NCBI GenBank assembly: GCA_046160625.1 | Contig: JBJXGZ010000106.1 | Location: 1 to 64,000, forward strand | Reading direction: 5' to 3' | DNA length: 64,000 nucleotides | Source: M3007 sp046160625 | GTDB taxonomy: Bacteria > Bacteroidota > Bacteroidia > Chitinophagales > Saprospiraceae | Part shown: positions 8,555-18,057 of the stretch, one piece after another | Position numbering within the stretch: position 1 is the stretch's first letter | Layout: each line of letters starts with the position of its first letter | The notes under the pieces: model-generated | What the model was told of the DNA's origin: nothing | The model's input: the letters and a program-made list of their open reading frames with translations, nothing else | The model's database searches: none | Made by a program: the position numbers and the translations under genes

Positions 8555-8683
8555 GAGGTGTCATCTCGAACCCGATTTATCGGGAGAGAGGTGACACCTC
8601 ATGCAACGCTTCGAGATGTCACCCCGAAAATCAGGACAACCAGCCTTCGGCTGTGCTTGTCCTGATTTTTGGGATGACACCTC
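8555..8683. repeat. Two adjacent palindromes upstream of rlmD
   Basis: The first hairpin joins GAGGTGTCATCTC (8555-8567) to GAGAGGTGACACCTC (8586-8600). The second is a 27-bp stem (8613-8639 with 8657-8683), with a few G-U or mismatched pairs. Both end in the same GAGGTGTCA/TGACACCTC words that recur at 10243-10281. They lie between divergent genes and are dispersed repeat elements rather than coding sequence. Confidence 0.75.
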
Positions 8684-8712
8684 TTCACTGCTCTAATCTC
8701 CTCCTCCCTTCC

Positions 8713-8720
8713 TACTTTTG
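8713..8720 (+). promoter_or_regulatory. Possible -7 element of the rlmD promoter
   Basis: TACTTTTG at 8713-8720 matches the Bacteroidota -7 consensus TAnnTTTG and is identical to the rpsO element. It lies 20 bases before the rlmD start. No good TTTG is visible 19 bases upstream, so the call is tentative. Confidence 0.4.
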
Positions 8721-8740
8721 CCGATTATTTTTAAAATAAC

Positions 8741-10177
8741 ATGGCAAGAAAGCAATACACGCTTCCCAATATCTTCATTCACGGCATCGCGGATAGGGGC
8801 AAAGGGGTAGGGCGAACAGAAGAAGGCATGGCTGTTTTTGTGGACGGAGCTGTGCCTGGTGACGTGGTGGATGTATTTGTACAAAAAAAGAAAGGGGGCT
8901 TTGCAGAAGGCAGGGTCGAAAAAATGGTAACTCCATCGCCCGACCGGGTAAAGGCTTTTTGTCAGCATTTTTCAATTTGCGGTGGCTGCAAATGGCAAAA
9001 CCTTGATTACGAAGCACAACTCCGCCACAAACAACAGGTGGTGGAAGACGCGCTTCTCCGGATCGGTAAAATCGAAGTCGGCGAATTCCTCTCCATACTA
9101 GGCGCCCCAGAGACGGTGTTTTACCGCAACAAATTGGAGTTTGGGTTTTCTAACAAACGCTGGATTTTGGAAGGGGAATTTTCAAAAGAACGCGAGACCT
9201 CGGAGGTTTTTAAAACCTCCGAGGTCTACGGCCTGGGATTCCACAAAGCCGGATTCTTTGACAAAATCATTGACATCCAAAAATGCTGGCTACAAGCCGA
9301 ACCCTCCAACGAACTGCGCAATACCTGTCGGCAAATCGGGCTTGACCAGGAACTGGAATTCTATGATCCGCGCCACCACAAGGGTTTTTTGCGCAATCTT
9401 ATGGTGCGCCTCACCACAACGGGTGAATTAATGCTCCTTGTAAGTTTTGCACAAAACCGACCAGAGGCGATTGCCCGATATTTGGACGCGATACTGGAAA
9501 AATTCCCTGAAATGACTACCCTCGTGTACTGCATTAATACAAAGTTGAACGATTCCATGTTTGGGCTCGAAATGCAGACTTATCGCGGCAAAGGATATGT
9601 TGTGGAACAACTCGGCGACCTGAAATTCAAAATCGGCCCAAAGTCGTTTTTTCAGACGAACTCCTTGCAAGGCAAACAGTTATATGATGTAGCCGCCGAA
9701 TTTGCCGGGTTGACCGGAAATGAAATTGTGTACGATTTGTACACAGGTACAGGGAGCATCGCATTGTATCTTGCGCGACAATGTCGGTCTGTAGTGGGCA
9801 TCGAAGAAATACCGGATGCGATTGCCGATGCGGAGGAAAACATGCACCTTAACGGGATTACGAACGCTACATTTTATGCAGGCGATGTGAAGTTGGTGCT
9901 TTCTTCGGAGTTTGTACAAAAACATGGTCGGCCTGATGTGTTGATTACTGATCCGCCACGAGCCGGAATGCACCCAAAGGCTGTTGAATTCCTGCTTGAT
10001 TTGGCCGCGCCGCGCATAGTGTATGTCAGTTGCAACCCGGCTACCCAGGCACGTGACTTACAACTATTGTCTGAAAAATATGCCGTTCTGAAAGTTCGGC
10101 CTGTCGACATGTTTCCGCATACGCACCATATTGAAAATGTTGCATTATTGGAGTTGAAGGACAATAACGTAATTTGA
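8741..10177 (+). CDS. rlmD: 23S rRNA (uracil-C5) methyltransferase, RlmD/RumA family
   Basis: A 478-residue SAM-dependent RNA m5U methyltransferase. An N-terminal TRAM domain (about residues 1-65) is followed by the 4Fe-4S cysteines C74, C80, C83 and C182. The C-terminal Rossmann domain has the SAM loop DLYTGTGSIALYLA, the motif ITDPPRAGMHP, and the catalytic Cys431 in YVSCNPATQARDL, ending in MFPHTHHIENV. Family members make m5U1939 or m5U747 in 23S rRNA; the exact target cannot be fixed from sequence. A perfect 33-nt palindrome is inserted in frame at 9195-9227, adding TSEVFKTSEV-like residues (152-163) between the Fe-S domain strands. Confidence 0.93.
   Translation: MARKQYTLPNIFIHGIADRGKGVGRTEEGMAVFVDGAVPGDVVDVFVQKKKGGFAEGRVEKMVTPSPDRVKAFCQHFSICGGCKWQNLDYEAQLRHKQQVVEDALLRIGKIEVGEFLSILGAPETVFYRNKLEFGFSNKRWILEGEFSKERETSEVFKTSEVYGLGFHKAGFFDKIIDIQKCWLQAEPSNELRNTCRQIGLDQELEFYDPRHHKGFLRNLMVRLTTTGELMLLVSFAQNRPEAIARYLDAILEKFPEMTTLVYCINTKLNDSMFGLEMQTYRGKGYVVEQLGDLKFKIGPKSFFQTNSLQGKQLYDVAAEFAGLTGNEIVYDLYTGTGSIALYLARQCRSVVGIEEIPDAIADAEENMHLNGITNATFYAGDVKLVLSSEFVQKHGRPDVLITDPPRAGMHPKAVEFLLDLAAPRIVYVSCNPATQARDLQLLSEKYAVLKVRPVDMFPHTHHIENVALLELKDNNVI
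9195..9227. repeat. In-frame palindromic insertion inside rlmD
   Basis: Arms of 16 bp (9195-9210 and 9212-9227) are perfect inverted copies around one central base. The element is 33 nt, eleven codons, and keeps the frame, producing a duplicated TSEV peptide. Its core word ACCTC-GnAGG-TTTT is the same as in the intergenic hairpin at 22515-22551, which marks it as one copy of a dispersed repeat. Confidence 0.85.
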
Positions 10178-10242
10178 AACACAAAAGGACACAAAAGTAA
10201 CGCGATACGGTCTTAATGTGTCCTTTTGTGCCTTTTGATAAT

Positions 10243-10281
10243 TGAGGTGACACCTCCTCCTTCGCCTGAGGTGTCACCTCA
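10243..10281. repeat. Palindrome between rlmD and the acyltransferase
   Basis: A perfect 13-bp inverted repeat (10243-10255 with 10269-10281) around a 13-base loop, with arm TGAGGTGACACCT. It shares its GAGGTGACACCTC word with the elements at 8555-8683. A tandem of ATTTATCACATTGACCAC-like words follows at 10282-10320. Confidence 0.8.
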
Positions 10282-10326
10282 TTTATCACATTGACCACAT
10301 TTATCACATTGACCACATTCAGTAAA

Positions 10327-10875
10327 ATGTTCAGCCTACTCAGTAAATTTATCTTCTGGCTATTCGGTTGGAAAATCACGGGCCACTACCCCCGCGAATT
10401 GACCCATGTAGTCATTGCCGTGGCGCCGCATACCTCCACCTGGGATTTTTTTCTGGGGGTGCTGACCAATAGCGCCGGGCAGTTCAGTGCCAATTACATG
10501 GGCAAGCATACGCTGTTCAAGCCGCCGTTTGGTTTCATTTTTCGCTGGCTTGGCGGCATTCCTGTTGACCGCTCAAAAAACCATAACCTTGTGGCTGCCA
10601 CCGTGGAAGCCTTCAAACGAGAGCCCCGCATTCATCTCGTCATTGCACCGGAAGGAACGCGCAAAAAAGTCAGCAAACTGAAGACGGGTTTTTACCATAT
10701 TGCCCGGCTGGCAGGGGTGCCGATTTGCTTGTGTAAATTTGATTACTCCAAGCGCGAGGTGTTTTTTGACCCCGTGCTTTTTTACCCTACGGACAATGAG
10801 GAAGCAGATATGGCTTATATCTGGGAGTATTTTAAGGGAATTAAGGGTGGTAATCCTGAGCTGGGAGTGGGGTAG
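10327..10875 (+). CDS. 1-acyl-glycerol-3-phosphate acyltransferase-like (PlsC family)
   Basis: A 182-residue membrane-associated acyltransferase of the PlsC/LPLAT fold. The catalytic HxxxxD box is HTSTWD (in VAVAPHTSTWDFF), followed by the substrate motifs GGIPVDRS and IAPEGTRKK. An N-terminal hydrophobic segment (FIFWLFGW) probably anchors it. Family knowledge: such enzymes acylate lysophosphatidic acid or related lysolipids. The short length fits the Bacteroidota glycerol acyltransferase subgroup, so the precise acceptor is uncertain. The start at 10327 (MFSLLSKF) is chosen; an in-frame ATG at 10291 would translate the tandem TTTATCACA-type repeat. Confidence 0.85.
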   Translation: MFSLLSKFIFWLFGWKITGHYPRELTHVVIAVAPHTSTWDFFLGVLTNSAGQFSANYMGKHTLFKPPFGFIFRWLGGIPVDRSKNHNLVAATVEAFKREPRIHLVIAPEGTRKKVSKLKTGFYHIARLAGVPICLCKFDYSKREVFFDPVLFYPTDNEEADMAYIWEYFKGIKGGNPELGVG

Positions 10876-11081
10876 GGGGGCAACGGCAGTAGGCAGTAGC
10901 AGTGGGCAGAGTTACCCGCCGAAGCCCAGGCGAAGGAGGGGGATGTTGGGAGGAAGTGAAAATTTTTAGCTAAGTGTCGCTTCTGTACATTTCCCTTGGG
11001 CAGCGTCTCACCCAACCCTTCGTATCTTCGACGCGTAATCTTTATTCAATAATATTTTTCAATTTTTCAAACGCCTGATTT
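10876..11081. other. Non-coding gap before the adhesin gene
   Basis: No gene is visible. It contains GGCAGTAGGCAGTAGCAGTGGGCAG-like short repeats (10881-10910) and a CGCCGAAGCCCAGGCGAAGG palindrome fragment of the same type that entered the signal peptide of the next gene. A TATCTTCG at 11023-11030 resembles a -7 element with one mismatch but has no well-placed -33. Confidence 0.5.
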
Positions 11082-14000
11082 ATGAAAAGCCGATTTTTAC
11101 CCGCTGCACCCGCTTCACCCGCCGTAGCTTCAGCGAAGGCGGGCTTACCTGCCCTATCTTCCGCGAAGGCCGGGTTAATCCTACTCCTTTTTTGCCTCCC
11201 TGCCTCCAATCTGCTTGCCCAGCAAGACAGTATTGTTATCACAGGTTTTGCACAACCCACCTGTGGCTGCGATGGCTTTATTGATATTACTGCGATGGGA
11301 GGAGGGCCTTCGCAACCATCCACTACATATTTTTACCAATGGTCAACAGGCGTGACCTCACAAGACATATTCAACCTTTGTCCAGGCCAATATTGCGTCA
11401 CAGTTATCAATAGCAACAACCCCAATACTTCCATTGGAACCGAATGTTTCTTCGTGCAACAGGTTCCTTATACTCCACTGAAAATAGTTTCCAGCAATAC
11501 AGCTCCATGTAATGCAGACAGTACTGGCATTAGCAACGACTGTGAAAAAGTGTGCCCTGGTACCACCGTCACTTATTCGGTGTCAGTACCAAACCCAGGA
11601 GGCGCAGGCGCACAATTTGGATGGCAGGTATCCGGTGCCGTTAGTTGGGTCGTGAATACGAACAACGCTCCATTTTTCTCCAGTATTACCGTCACTTGGG
11701 GAGGCCCAGGCATTGGAAGTGTTGTAGTTTTTACCGACAGTTCTACGGGATGTTCGGGCGAGGACGCATTGTGTGTCACAATTATCCAAGAGCCGAATGC
11801 TGACTTTTCAAGCAGCCCCGCAGCCGCCATTGCTGGAGGCACGCTCCAAGTCTGTTTGGGCCAGGTAGTAAATTTCCAAAATCTCAGCACTGGCGGTGCG
11901 GACTCCTACGAATGGCTTTTCAGCGATGATCTTAGCACCAGTTCGCTCGAAAATCCGCAGCACACTTATCTCACTTCAGGTACCCACACCGTTCGGCTCA
12001 TCGCCCGCAGCAATTGCCTCTGTGCAGATACTACCTCCATGACTGTGGAAGTCCTTAATGCCAAAGCTCCCACGCTCGAATGTGTGTCTACTATTTGCCC
12101 AGGGGAAACGGTCACCTATACAGCCTCCAATAGTTGTGCGCCTTTTACGTGGACCGTAAGTGGTGAAGGCACCGTACTCAATGGCGGAACATCTACGTCC
12201 GATACCATTTCTGTACAATGGAACAATGGCCCAATCGGTACGATTACTTTAGAGGCTGCGCCCTGTGTTGGTGCAGCTTGTCCCTTGGCAGGTGTGATCC
12301 AAATTCCGATTATTACAAACAATGCCCAGATTCGGGGAGAAGAACGTGTCTGCCCCGGCGCTACTGAGGTTTATACAATTGCACCCTTTGGCGGAACGGG
12401 CTTTGTATGGTCGCTGCCTACGGGTGGCATCATTGTGGATGGTCAAGGAACCAATCGCGTTACAGTGCAATGGAATACTTCTCCCAACCCCGCTCCGGCT
12501 GCGGACCATACCCTATATGTCCAGTACACTAACTGCTATCTTGATTGTGGCGGTGCGGATTTTATTCATGTGCGCATCCTTTCGTCCTTTTCAATCAACG
12601 GCCCTATTGAACTTTGCCAAGACGCGAGTGGCAGTTTCAGCTCGACCTTGAACCATAACCTCTTGCCCATTCTCTGCAACTGGACACTCACGGCGCCCAA
12701 TGGCAGCACGGCTTGGACTTCAGCAGCTGCCACAAGTGCCCCAAACGTCCCGTTCCTCAGTGGCCCCGGAGTTTACCGACTTTTGGCGACCCCTGCCGAT
12801 GCGAACCAGACCTGTTCGAATGCTGCCGATTGGGCCATCAGCGTTCGTGCACTTCCTGCCGACCCTACTGGAATTTTGGGTGAAACCAATATTTGCCCGG
12901 GAACAGCTTATACCTACGAAGCTACAGGTTTGACCGCAGGATCGAACATTCGTTGGACCGTAAAAAACGGTGCCGGAGCGCCACAAACATTAGCAGGTAA
13001 CCCGTTCAACGTGACCTGGGGAAATACCGGGCCATACTGGCTCACGGCTGCCCAGGTGAGCAGCGATGGCCTGGGCTGTCTCTCGGATACGGTAGGCTTG
13101 GTTGCGATACCTATTGCCGCGCCAACCCTTTCCGGAACTCCGGTTGTTTGTGAAGATTCTAAGGGCAGCTACTCTATGTTGAACCTTCAAAATGTTGACA
13201 TTCAATGGAGTATAAGCCCTCCAACGGCCGGGGCGATCGCCAACGGGCAAGGCACGAACAATGTAGAAATTTTTTGGAATCAGCCTGGGGGCCATGTTAT
13301 AACAGTGTCTGTGTGCAGCCAGAGCGCCCAATTTCCAGTTACGGTTTTGACCAATCCTGACCCTGTGCCGCAGCATCCAACCGGGTTATGCCCTGGCGCG
13401 ACGGCCTTGGTGCAGACCGCTTCACCTTACTCAAATTATATTTGGAAAAACGAATCAGGGCTTGTTTTGAGTAATGCCGCGACCACCACCCTGGGCGAAG
13501 GCGTTTATTCTATTGATGTCATTGACGCAAACGGATGCGCAGGCGCATCTGTATTTACCATCGAAAGTTGGGATGCCCCCGATGTGTCGCTCACGACTGC
13601 CGACCCAACGGGTTTTTGTAACAACTCTTACACGGTTTCCCTTACTGCTTTGACTAATTCGGATGGGAACTATACGTATCAATGGTTTCGAGATGGCAAC
13701 CTGGTTGCTGGAGCGACGGGAAGTACCCATTTTACCAATCAATATGGAAGCTACACAGTACAAGCCACGAATTCAAGCGGATGTACAGCTTCGGCTGGGT
13801 CAATCCTGATTTTTGAAGATTGCGGCGGCGGCGGCGGCGGAGTATGTACACTTTGTAGTGGTGGTCCTTTATGTCCTCCAGGTGTGATTCAATGCGTACC
13901 TGATTTGACTCCGCGTTGTGATTCGTTTGTGATCGTCTTGAACGACTATTCAGGACTTTATGTGCCTGGTAGTGCGCAATGGACTACAGGGATTTCTGGC

Positions 14001-17000
14001 GGCGCAATACTTGGCACTGCCACGGGAGAGAACCCAAGTTTTGTTTATCCCAACGCGGGCAAATACATTGTGGTTGTCAAAGTGGAACTTTCCGATGGTA
14101 CTTTTTGCGAGGCTCTTGATTCGATAGATGTGGAGGCTGTTGCGCGTTTCGACGAACTGGTTGCTTGTCCCAACGCGATGACCGATTTTGAAAATCGAAG
14201 CGAACTCCTGCCCGAAGCCAACATTACCAATTACACCTGGAATTTTGGCGACCCGGCCTCTGGTGCCAACAATATTTCAAGTTTGGAAGACCCTTCCCAC
14301 GCTTTTTCTCCTGCTGGAATTTATGAGGTCACCCTGACCATAAGCTCGGGGAGCGGTTGCACCTCAAGTGCCTCAAAACAGATTGAAATCCCCGATTTTG
14401 ACCCTCCCGTCTTTGCCAATCCTGCAGCAAGATGTGCCGGCAACGCCCTCGAATTCGCCGCAACACCTAATCCAGATATCATTGAACTCACTTGGGATTT
14501 TGGAGACCCTGCTTCCGGCCCTGCCAATGACGCCATGGGGAACACAGTTTATCATAGTTTCCCTGCTGGCACTTATATTGTGACAGCCACTTCGATAAAT
14601 GTGTACGGCTGCGCCGCTACGTTTACGAGCAATATCACGGTTCAACCCAGTGCCTTGAGTGGTAACATCAGCCCTGCTAACCCTGGACCAATTTGTGAGG
14701 GCAGCAGCATCACGCTAACTGCTCCGGCAGGTGCGGTTTCATATCTTTGGTCAGATGGAAGCAACACTACAACGCAAACGCTCAGCACTGGATCCGAAGG
14801 TTCCTACAAAGTGACCCTTACCGACGCGAACGGCTGCACATATTCGCCGCCTGCGGTAAATGTGGAAATAAACCCATCGCCAGATGCCCTGATTAAAGCC
14901 TTGCTTTTCAATGAATTGGGTCAAGTGATCGCCAACGCATACCCAACCGTTACGATTTGTGAAGGCGAGGATGTGGCTTTGCAGGCCTACAGCAATGGAG
15001 CTGGGACCTACACCTGGTCGGGTGGCAATGGCAATGACCAGCTTTTGTTTTTTACCGACGATCGAAATACACTCTTGTCAACAGGCAGCTATCTTTATTC
15101 AGTGACGGTGACTAGCCTGAGCACGGGTTGTACCGCTGTTTCCGATCCCTTCTTGGTGACAGTGAACCCTGTTCCGACGGGCTTTTTTGTTGCTAGCGCT
15201 ACATTTTGCGCGGGCGACCCGAATGTAATTAACTACTTCGGCCCGACTCCGCCCAACTGGCAGTTTTTCTGGAACACAGGAGTAAGCGGCACAACCCTGA
15301 CGACAGAAGACCCGGGCAGTTATTATATCCGTGTCATCAATGAATTTGGATGCGAGGCAAAAAGTAATAATGCTGTAATTCTTCCCGGGCCACTTGTGCA
15401 AAGCATCCCTGCGGGCTGCCATACCCGCTGCAGCCCCGACACGCTTTGTATCCCTAACTTGCCCAACATCATTTCGTGGCAGTGGTTTATGGACGGAAAC
15501 CCCATTCCCGGAGCAACTTCGGCCAATTTTATCGCACAACAAAGCGGCACTTATTGGGCTGAATTGACCGATATTTTTGGTTGTTCTGCCGAGAGTGATC
15601 CGCTGTCGCTCAATCTGTTTACAGGTTATGGCAATATTCTCGGCCAGGTGTGGTCGGATGTGAACAACAACGGACTGATTGACCCTGCTGACACCCTGCT
15701 TTCGGGTGTGACAGTGGTCGTGTATCAAAATGGGACACTGTTCGATGCCCAAACTTCCGGAGCAAACGGCGATTTTGCGCTCACAAACGTACTTTCTACA
15801 AACTACACTTTTTCGGTTGACCCATTTTCACTGCCCCCAGGCTGGTCCATTGTTATTGGGAATGACCAGACGACGCTCTCAGGTTGTAACGTAGAAGGCG
15901 ATGCAGATTTTCTGTTGCACTTTGGATGTCAGGCATTTGGGACCTTGCAATTGACTGCTTGTCCCGGAGGATTTGCCACTTATAATGGTACGAATATCTC
16001 GGTAGGCGGTTCACAGACATTCTTATTGACCTCCGCACAAGGATGCGACTCGACCCTCGTTGTAAGTGTGGTGGCTTTGCCGACGTCTTCCAGTGCGCTC
16101 ACAATGAGCGCATGTCCCGGTGGAACAGCCAATTACAATGGCACCAATATACCTGTCGGCACAAGCCAGAATTTCACCCTGACCAATTCAGTAGGCTGCG
16201 ATTCCATTGTGACGGTCACGGTGACGGCTTTGCCAACCTCCGCGAGTTCGCTCACATTAAAAGCATGTGCAGGCTCAACTGCGAATTACAATGGCACCAA
16301 TATACCCATTGGCACTACCCTGGATTTCACCCTGACCAATTCGGTAGGCTGCGATTCTGTCGTGTCGGTGACGGTGGAAGAAGCGCCTCATTTTGTTCTT
16401 TTTGTGGATGCAACGGTTTGTCAGGGCGGGGTACTCAATTATCAGGGATATCAAATTCCGGCAGGTACGGAAATTATTATTACCCAAGTCAATGCTGACG
16501 GCTGTCTCGACACTAGCATCGTCGCTGTTTTCGCTTTACCTCCAATCACCTCGAATCTGACTTTAGAGGCTTGTCCAAATGGGACGGTGGATTACAATGG
16601 AACGAGTCTCCCGGTGGGCGCCATACAGGATTTCACCCTGACCACTCCAGCCGGTTGCGATTCGATCGTGACCGTGACGGTAACGGCTTTACCTGCGCTG
16701 AGTTCCGCGTTGAATGTGGGCGTGTGTCCCGGTGAAACATACCTCTATGAAGGCACCACACTAAACACGGGAGATGTACAGAATTTCAACCTGACAAATG
16801 CTGCTGGCTGTGATTCTATCGTTACAGTGAGCGTGAGTGTACTGCCAATATCCAGTTCGGCATTTAGCGCGGGCGTTTGCCCGGGGGAAGCTTACATTTA
16901 TCAAGGTTTGATAATGAACCCTGGGGACGTACAGAATTTTACCTTGACGAATTATGTCGGCTGCGACTCGGTAGTGACCGTTACCGTATTCCAGAAAAAC

Positions 17001-17915
17001 GTTTCGACCAATGTGATCGATGTGAGCGTTTGCCCGGGCATGACCTATACCTATGCTGGTGAGGAAATACCTGCTGGCAACTCGCAAGAGTTTCACTTTA
17101 CGAATGCTGAAAGTTGCGACAGCACTGTGACAGTATTCGTATCTGCCTTCCCGGAGGTAATATTTGGGTTGAATGCTAAACCTTCTTGCAGTAATTCTGC
17201 GACAGGGATTCTGGAAGCGACGGGTGTTTCTGGCGGATTGGCACCTTTTCATTTTTCGATGGACAACGTTGATTTTCAGGACAGTACACGTTTTGTAGGC
17301 ATTGCGGGTGGGGATTACACAGTTTACGTGGAGGACGCGAACGGCTGCATTTTTGAAAGAGATACCACGCTGGCAGTCATCCCGAAACTGGAAATACACT
17401 TAGCCAACGGAATTCTCCCATGCGACAGCACGGGAGTGCAGTTGCAAGTCGAGATATTGAATGGCGATACGACTGCACTTCAATTCAATTGGTGGAATGG
17501 CGGTCGTGAAGCCATTAGCATCGCCACAGAAGTCGGTCAGGTTTGGGTGGAAGTGACAGACGAATGCAGCACAATACGCAGCGAGGCTGTTGTGAAACTG
17601 TTTGAGTTTGATGAAGACCTGAATATCGTGTACGTCCCCAATGTTATCATGCCGTCCTCAAATGATGTGGAAAATGCCCAGTTTAGGCCCTTGTTTTCGG
17701 CAGGTATCACGCTGATAAGTTTTCATTTTGAGGTGTTTGACCGATGGGGCAACAAACTTTTTGAAACTTCCAACACGTCTGATGAGTGGGGAGGCATCTT
17801 CCGTAACCAAAATTTCAACCCGGGCGTGCAGGTGTGGCACTTGGTAGCCGATGTTGCCATCTGCGGCCGAATTCTGCATGTTGAGCGGAAGGGGGATGTG
17901 ACGGTGGTGCGATGA
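11082..17915 (+). CDS. Giant T9SS-secreted PKD/SdrB adhesin, gliding-type C-terminal domain
   Basis: A 2277-residue surface or secreted protein. The signal peptide ends ...LLLFCLPASNLLAQQ, and its n-region is lengthened by a repeat (11128-11176). Then come many Ig/PKD-like modules. Clear PKD domains include SYEWLFSDD...HTYLTSGTHTV, TWNFGDPASG...HAFSPAGIYEV and LTWDFGDPASG...HSFPAGTY. A glycine/cysteine linker (GGGGGVCTLC) lies near residue 920, and an SdrD-B-like module (GQVWSDVNNNGLIDPADT, about 1516-1610) follows. Eight about 51-residue repeats with CPG...YNGT...GCDS (about 1622-2028) come next. The C-terminus (PNVIMPSSNDVENAQFRPLF...FEVFDRWGNKLFE...) is the type B gliding-motility-associated sorting domain used by T9SS. 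It probably functions in attachment. It is monocistronic. Confidence 0.93.
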   Translation: MKSRFLPAAPASPAVASAKAGLPALSSAKAGLILLLFCLPASNLLAQQDSIVITGFAQPTCGCDGFIDITAMGGGPSQPSTTYFYQWSTGVTSQDIFNLCPGQYCVTVINSNNPNTSIGTECFFVQQVPYTPLKIVSSNTAPCNADSTGISNDCEKVCPGTTVTYSVSVPNPGGAGAQFGWQVSGAVSWVVNTNNAPFFSSITVTWGGPGIGSVVVFTDSSTGCSGEDALCVTIIQEPNADFSSSPAAAIAGGTLQVCLGQVVNFQNLSTGGADSYEWLFSDDLSTSSLENPQHTYLTSGTHTVRLIARSNCLCADTTSMTVEVLNAKAPTLECVSTICPGETVTYTASNSCAPFTWTVSGEGTVLNGGTSTSDTISVQWNNGPIGTITLEAAPCVGAACPLAGVIQIPIITNNAQIRGEERVCPGATEVYTIAPFGGTGFVWSLPTGGIIVDGQGTNRVTVQWNTSPNPAPAADHTLYVQYTNCYLDCGGADFIHVRILSSFSINGPIELCQDASGSFSSTLNHNLLPILCNWTLTAPNGSTAWTSAAATSAPNVPFLSGPGVYRLLATPADANQTCSNAADWAISVRALPADPTGILGETNICPGTAYTYEATGLTAGSNIRWTVKNGAGAPQTLAGNPFNVTWGNTGPYWLTAAQVSSDGLGCLSDTVGLVAIPIAAPTLSGTPVVCEDSKGSYSMLNLQNVDIQWSISPPTAGAIANGQGTNNVEIFWNQPGGHVITVSVCSQSAQFPVTVLTNPDPVPQHPTGLCPGATALVQTASPYSNYIWKNESGLVLSNAATTTLGEGVYSIDVIDANGCAGASVFTIESWDAPDVSLTTADPTGFCNNSYTVSLTALTNSDGNYTYQWFRDGNLVAGATGSTHFTNQYGSYTVQATNSSGCTASAGSILIFEDCGGGGGGVCTLCSGGPLCPPGVIQCVPDLTPRCDSFVIVLNDYSGLYVPGSAQWTTGISGGAILGTATGENPSFVYPNAGKYIVVVKVELSDGTFCEALDSIDVEAVARFDELVACPNAMTDFENRSELLPEANITNYTWNFGDPASGANNISSLEDPSHAFSPAGIYEVTLTISSGSGCTSSASKQIEIPDFDPPVFANPAARCAGNALEFAATPNPDIIELTWDFGDPASGPANDAMGNTVYHSFPAGTYIVTATSINVYGCAATFTSNITVQPSALSGNISPANPGPICEGSSITLTAPAGAVSYLWSDGSNTTTQTLSTGSEGSYKVTLTDANGCTYSPPAVNVEINPSPDALIKALLFNELGQVIANAYPTVTICEGEDVALQAYSNGAGTYTWSGGNGNDQLLFFTDDRNTLLSTGSYLYSVTVTSLSTGCTAVSDPFLVTVNPVPTGFFVASATFCAGDPNVINYFGPTPPNWQFFWNTGVSGTTLTTEDPGSYYIRVINEFGCEAKSNNAVILPGPLVQSIPAGCHTRCSPDTLCIPNLPNIISWQWFMDGNPIPGATSANFIAQQSGTYWAELTDIFGCSAESDPLSLNLFTGYGNILGQVWSDVNNNGLIDPADTLLSGVTVVVYQNGTLFDAQTSGANGDFALTNVLSTNYTFSVDPFSLPPGWSIVIGNDQTTLSGCNVEGDADFLLHFGCQAFGTLQLTACPGGFATYNGTNISVGGSQTFLLTSAQGCDSTLVVSVVALPTSSSALTMSACPGGTANYNGTNIPVGTSQNFTLTNSVGCDSIVTVTVTALPTSASSLTLKACAGSTANYNGTNIPIGTTLDFTLTNSVGCDSVVSVTVEEAPHFVLFVDATVCQGGVLNYQGYQIPAGTEIIITQVNADGCLDTSIVAVFALPPITSNLTLEACPNGTVDYNGTSLPVGAIQDFTLTTPAGCDSIVTVTVTALPALSSALNVGVCPGETYLYEGTTLNTGDVQNFNLTNAAGCDSIVTVSVSVLPISSSAFSAGVCPGEAYIYQGLIMNPGDVQNFTLTNYVGCDSVVTVTVFQKNVSTNVIDVSVCPGMTYTYAGEEIPAGNSQEFHFTNAESCDSTVTVFVSAFPEVIFGLNAKPSCSNSATGILEATGVSGGLAPFHFSMDNVDFQDSTRFVGIAGGDYTVYVEDANGCIFERDTTLAVIPKLEIHLANGILPCDSTGVQLQVEILNGDTTALQFNWWNGGREAISIATEVGQVWVEVTDECSTIRSEAVVKLFEFDEDLNIVYVPNVIMPSSNDVENAQFRPLFSAGITLISFHFEVFDRWGNKLFETSNTSDEWGGIFRNQNFNPGVQVWHLVADVAICGRILHVERKGDVTVVR
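11128..11176. repeat. Repeat inside the adhesin signal-peptide region
   Basis: Two direct copies, CTTCAGCGAAGGCGGGCTT at 11128-11146 and CTTCCGCGAAGGCCGGGTT at 11158-11176, encode SAKAGL twice in the n-region of the signal peptide. CCCGCC upstream (about 11118) pairs with GGCGGG, so the unit is palindromic. Similar GCGAAGG-CGGG words lie in the gap at 10915-10945. Confidence 0.65.
15948..17165 (+). repeat. Eight about 152-nt coding repeats in the adhesin
   Basis: Eight consecutive units of about 51 residues share the plan CPG-x4-YNGT-x4-G-x3-FTLTN-x3-GCDS-x-VTVTV. Units 2, 3 and 5 are the most alike; unit 4 has lost the first Cys context (CQGGV...GCLDT). Each has one pair of conserved cysteines that could form a disulfide within the unit. 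Confidence 0.85.
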
Positions 17916-17936
17916 GGTTTAATTTCCGCTCTCTAC

Positions 17937-18014
17937 TTACTCGTCAGACGACGAAAAGTCGTCGGACGAGGCCTTCCACGCAGTCTGACGACTTTTCGTC
18001 GTCTGACCGCTAAG
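17937..18014. repeat. Dispersed palindrome, CGTCAGACGAC type, copy 1
   Basis: A 23-bp stem (17945-17967 with 17983-18005, one G-U pair) around a 15-base loop, bordered by TTACTCGT and CCGCTAAG. A second copy with the same borders and layout but a changed core lies at 27325-27402. It follows the adhesin stop codon and may also terminate its transcript. Confidence 0.85.
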
Positions 18015-18057
18015 ACAACAAAATTCTATAGTCAACGACCTTGGGATTTAGGGTAGT

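Noticed and set aside
14045..15752. Minus-strand frames over the adhesin gene
   Set aside because: They are unsupported by start signals and domains, and the plus strand is one continuous 2277-codon gene.
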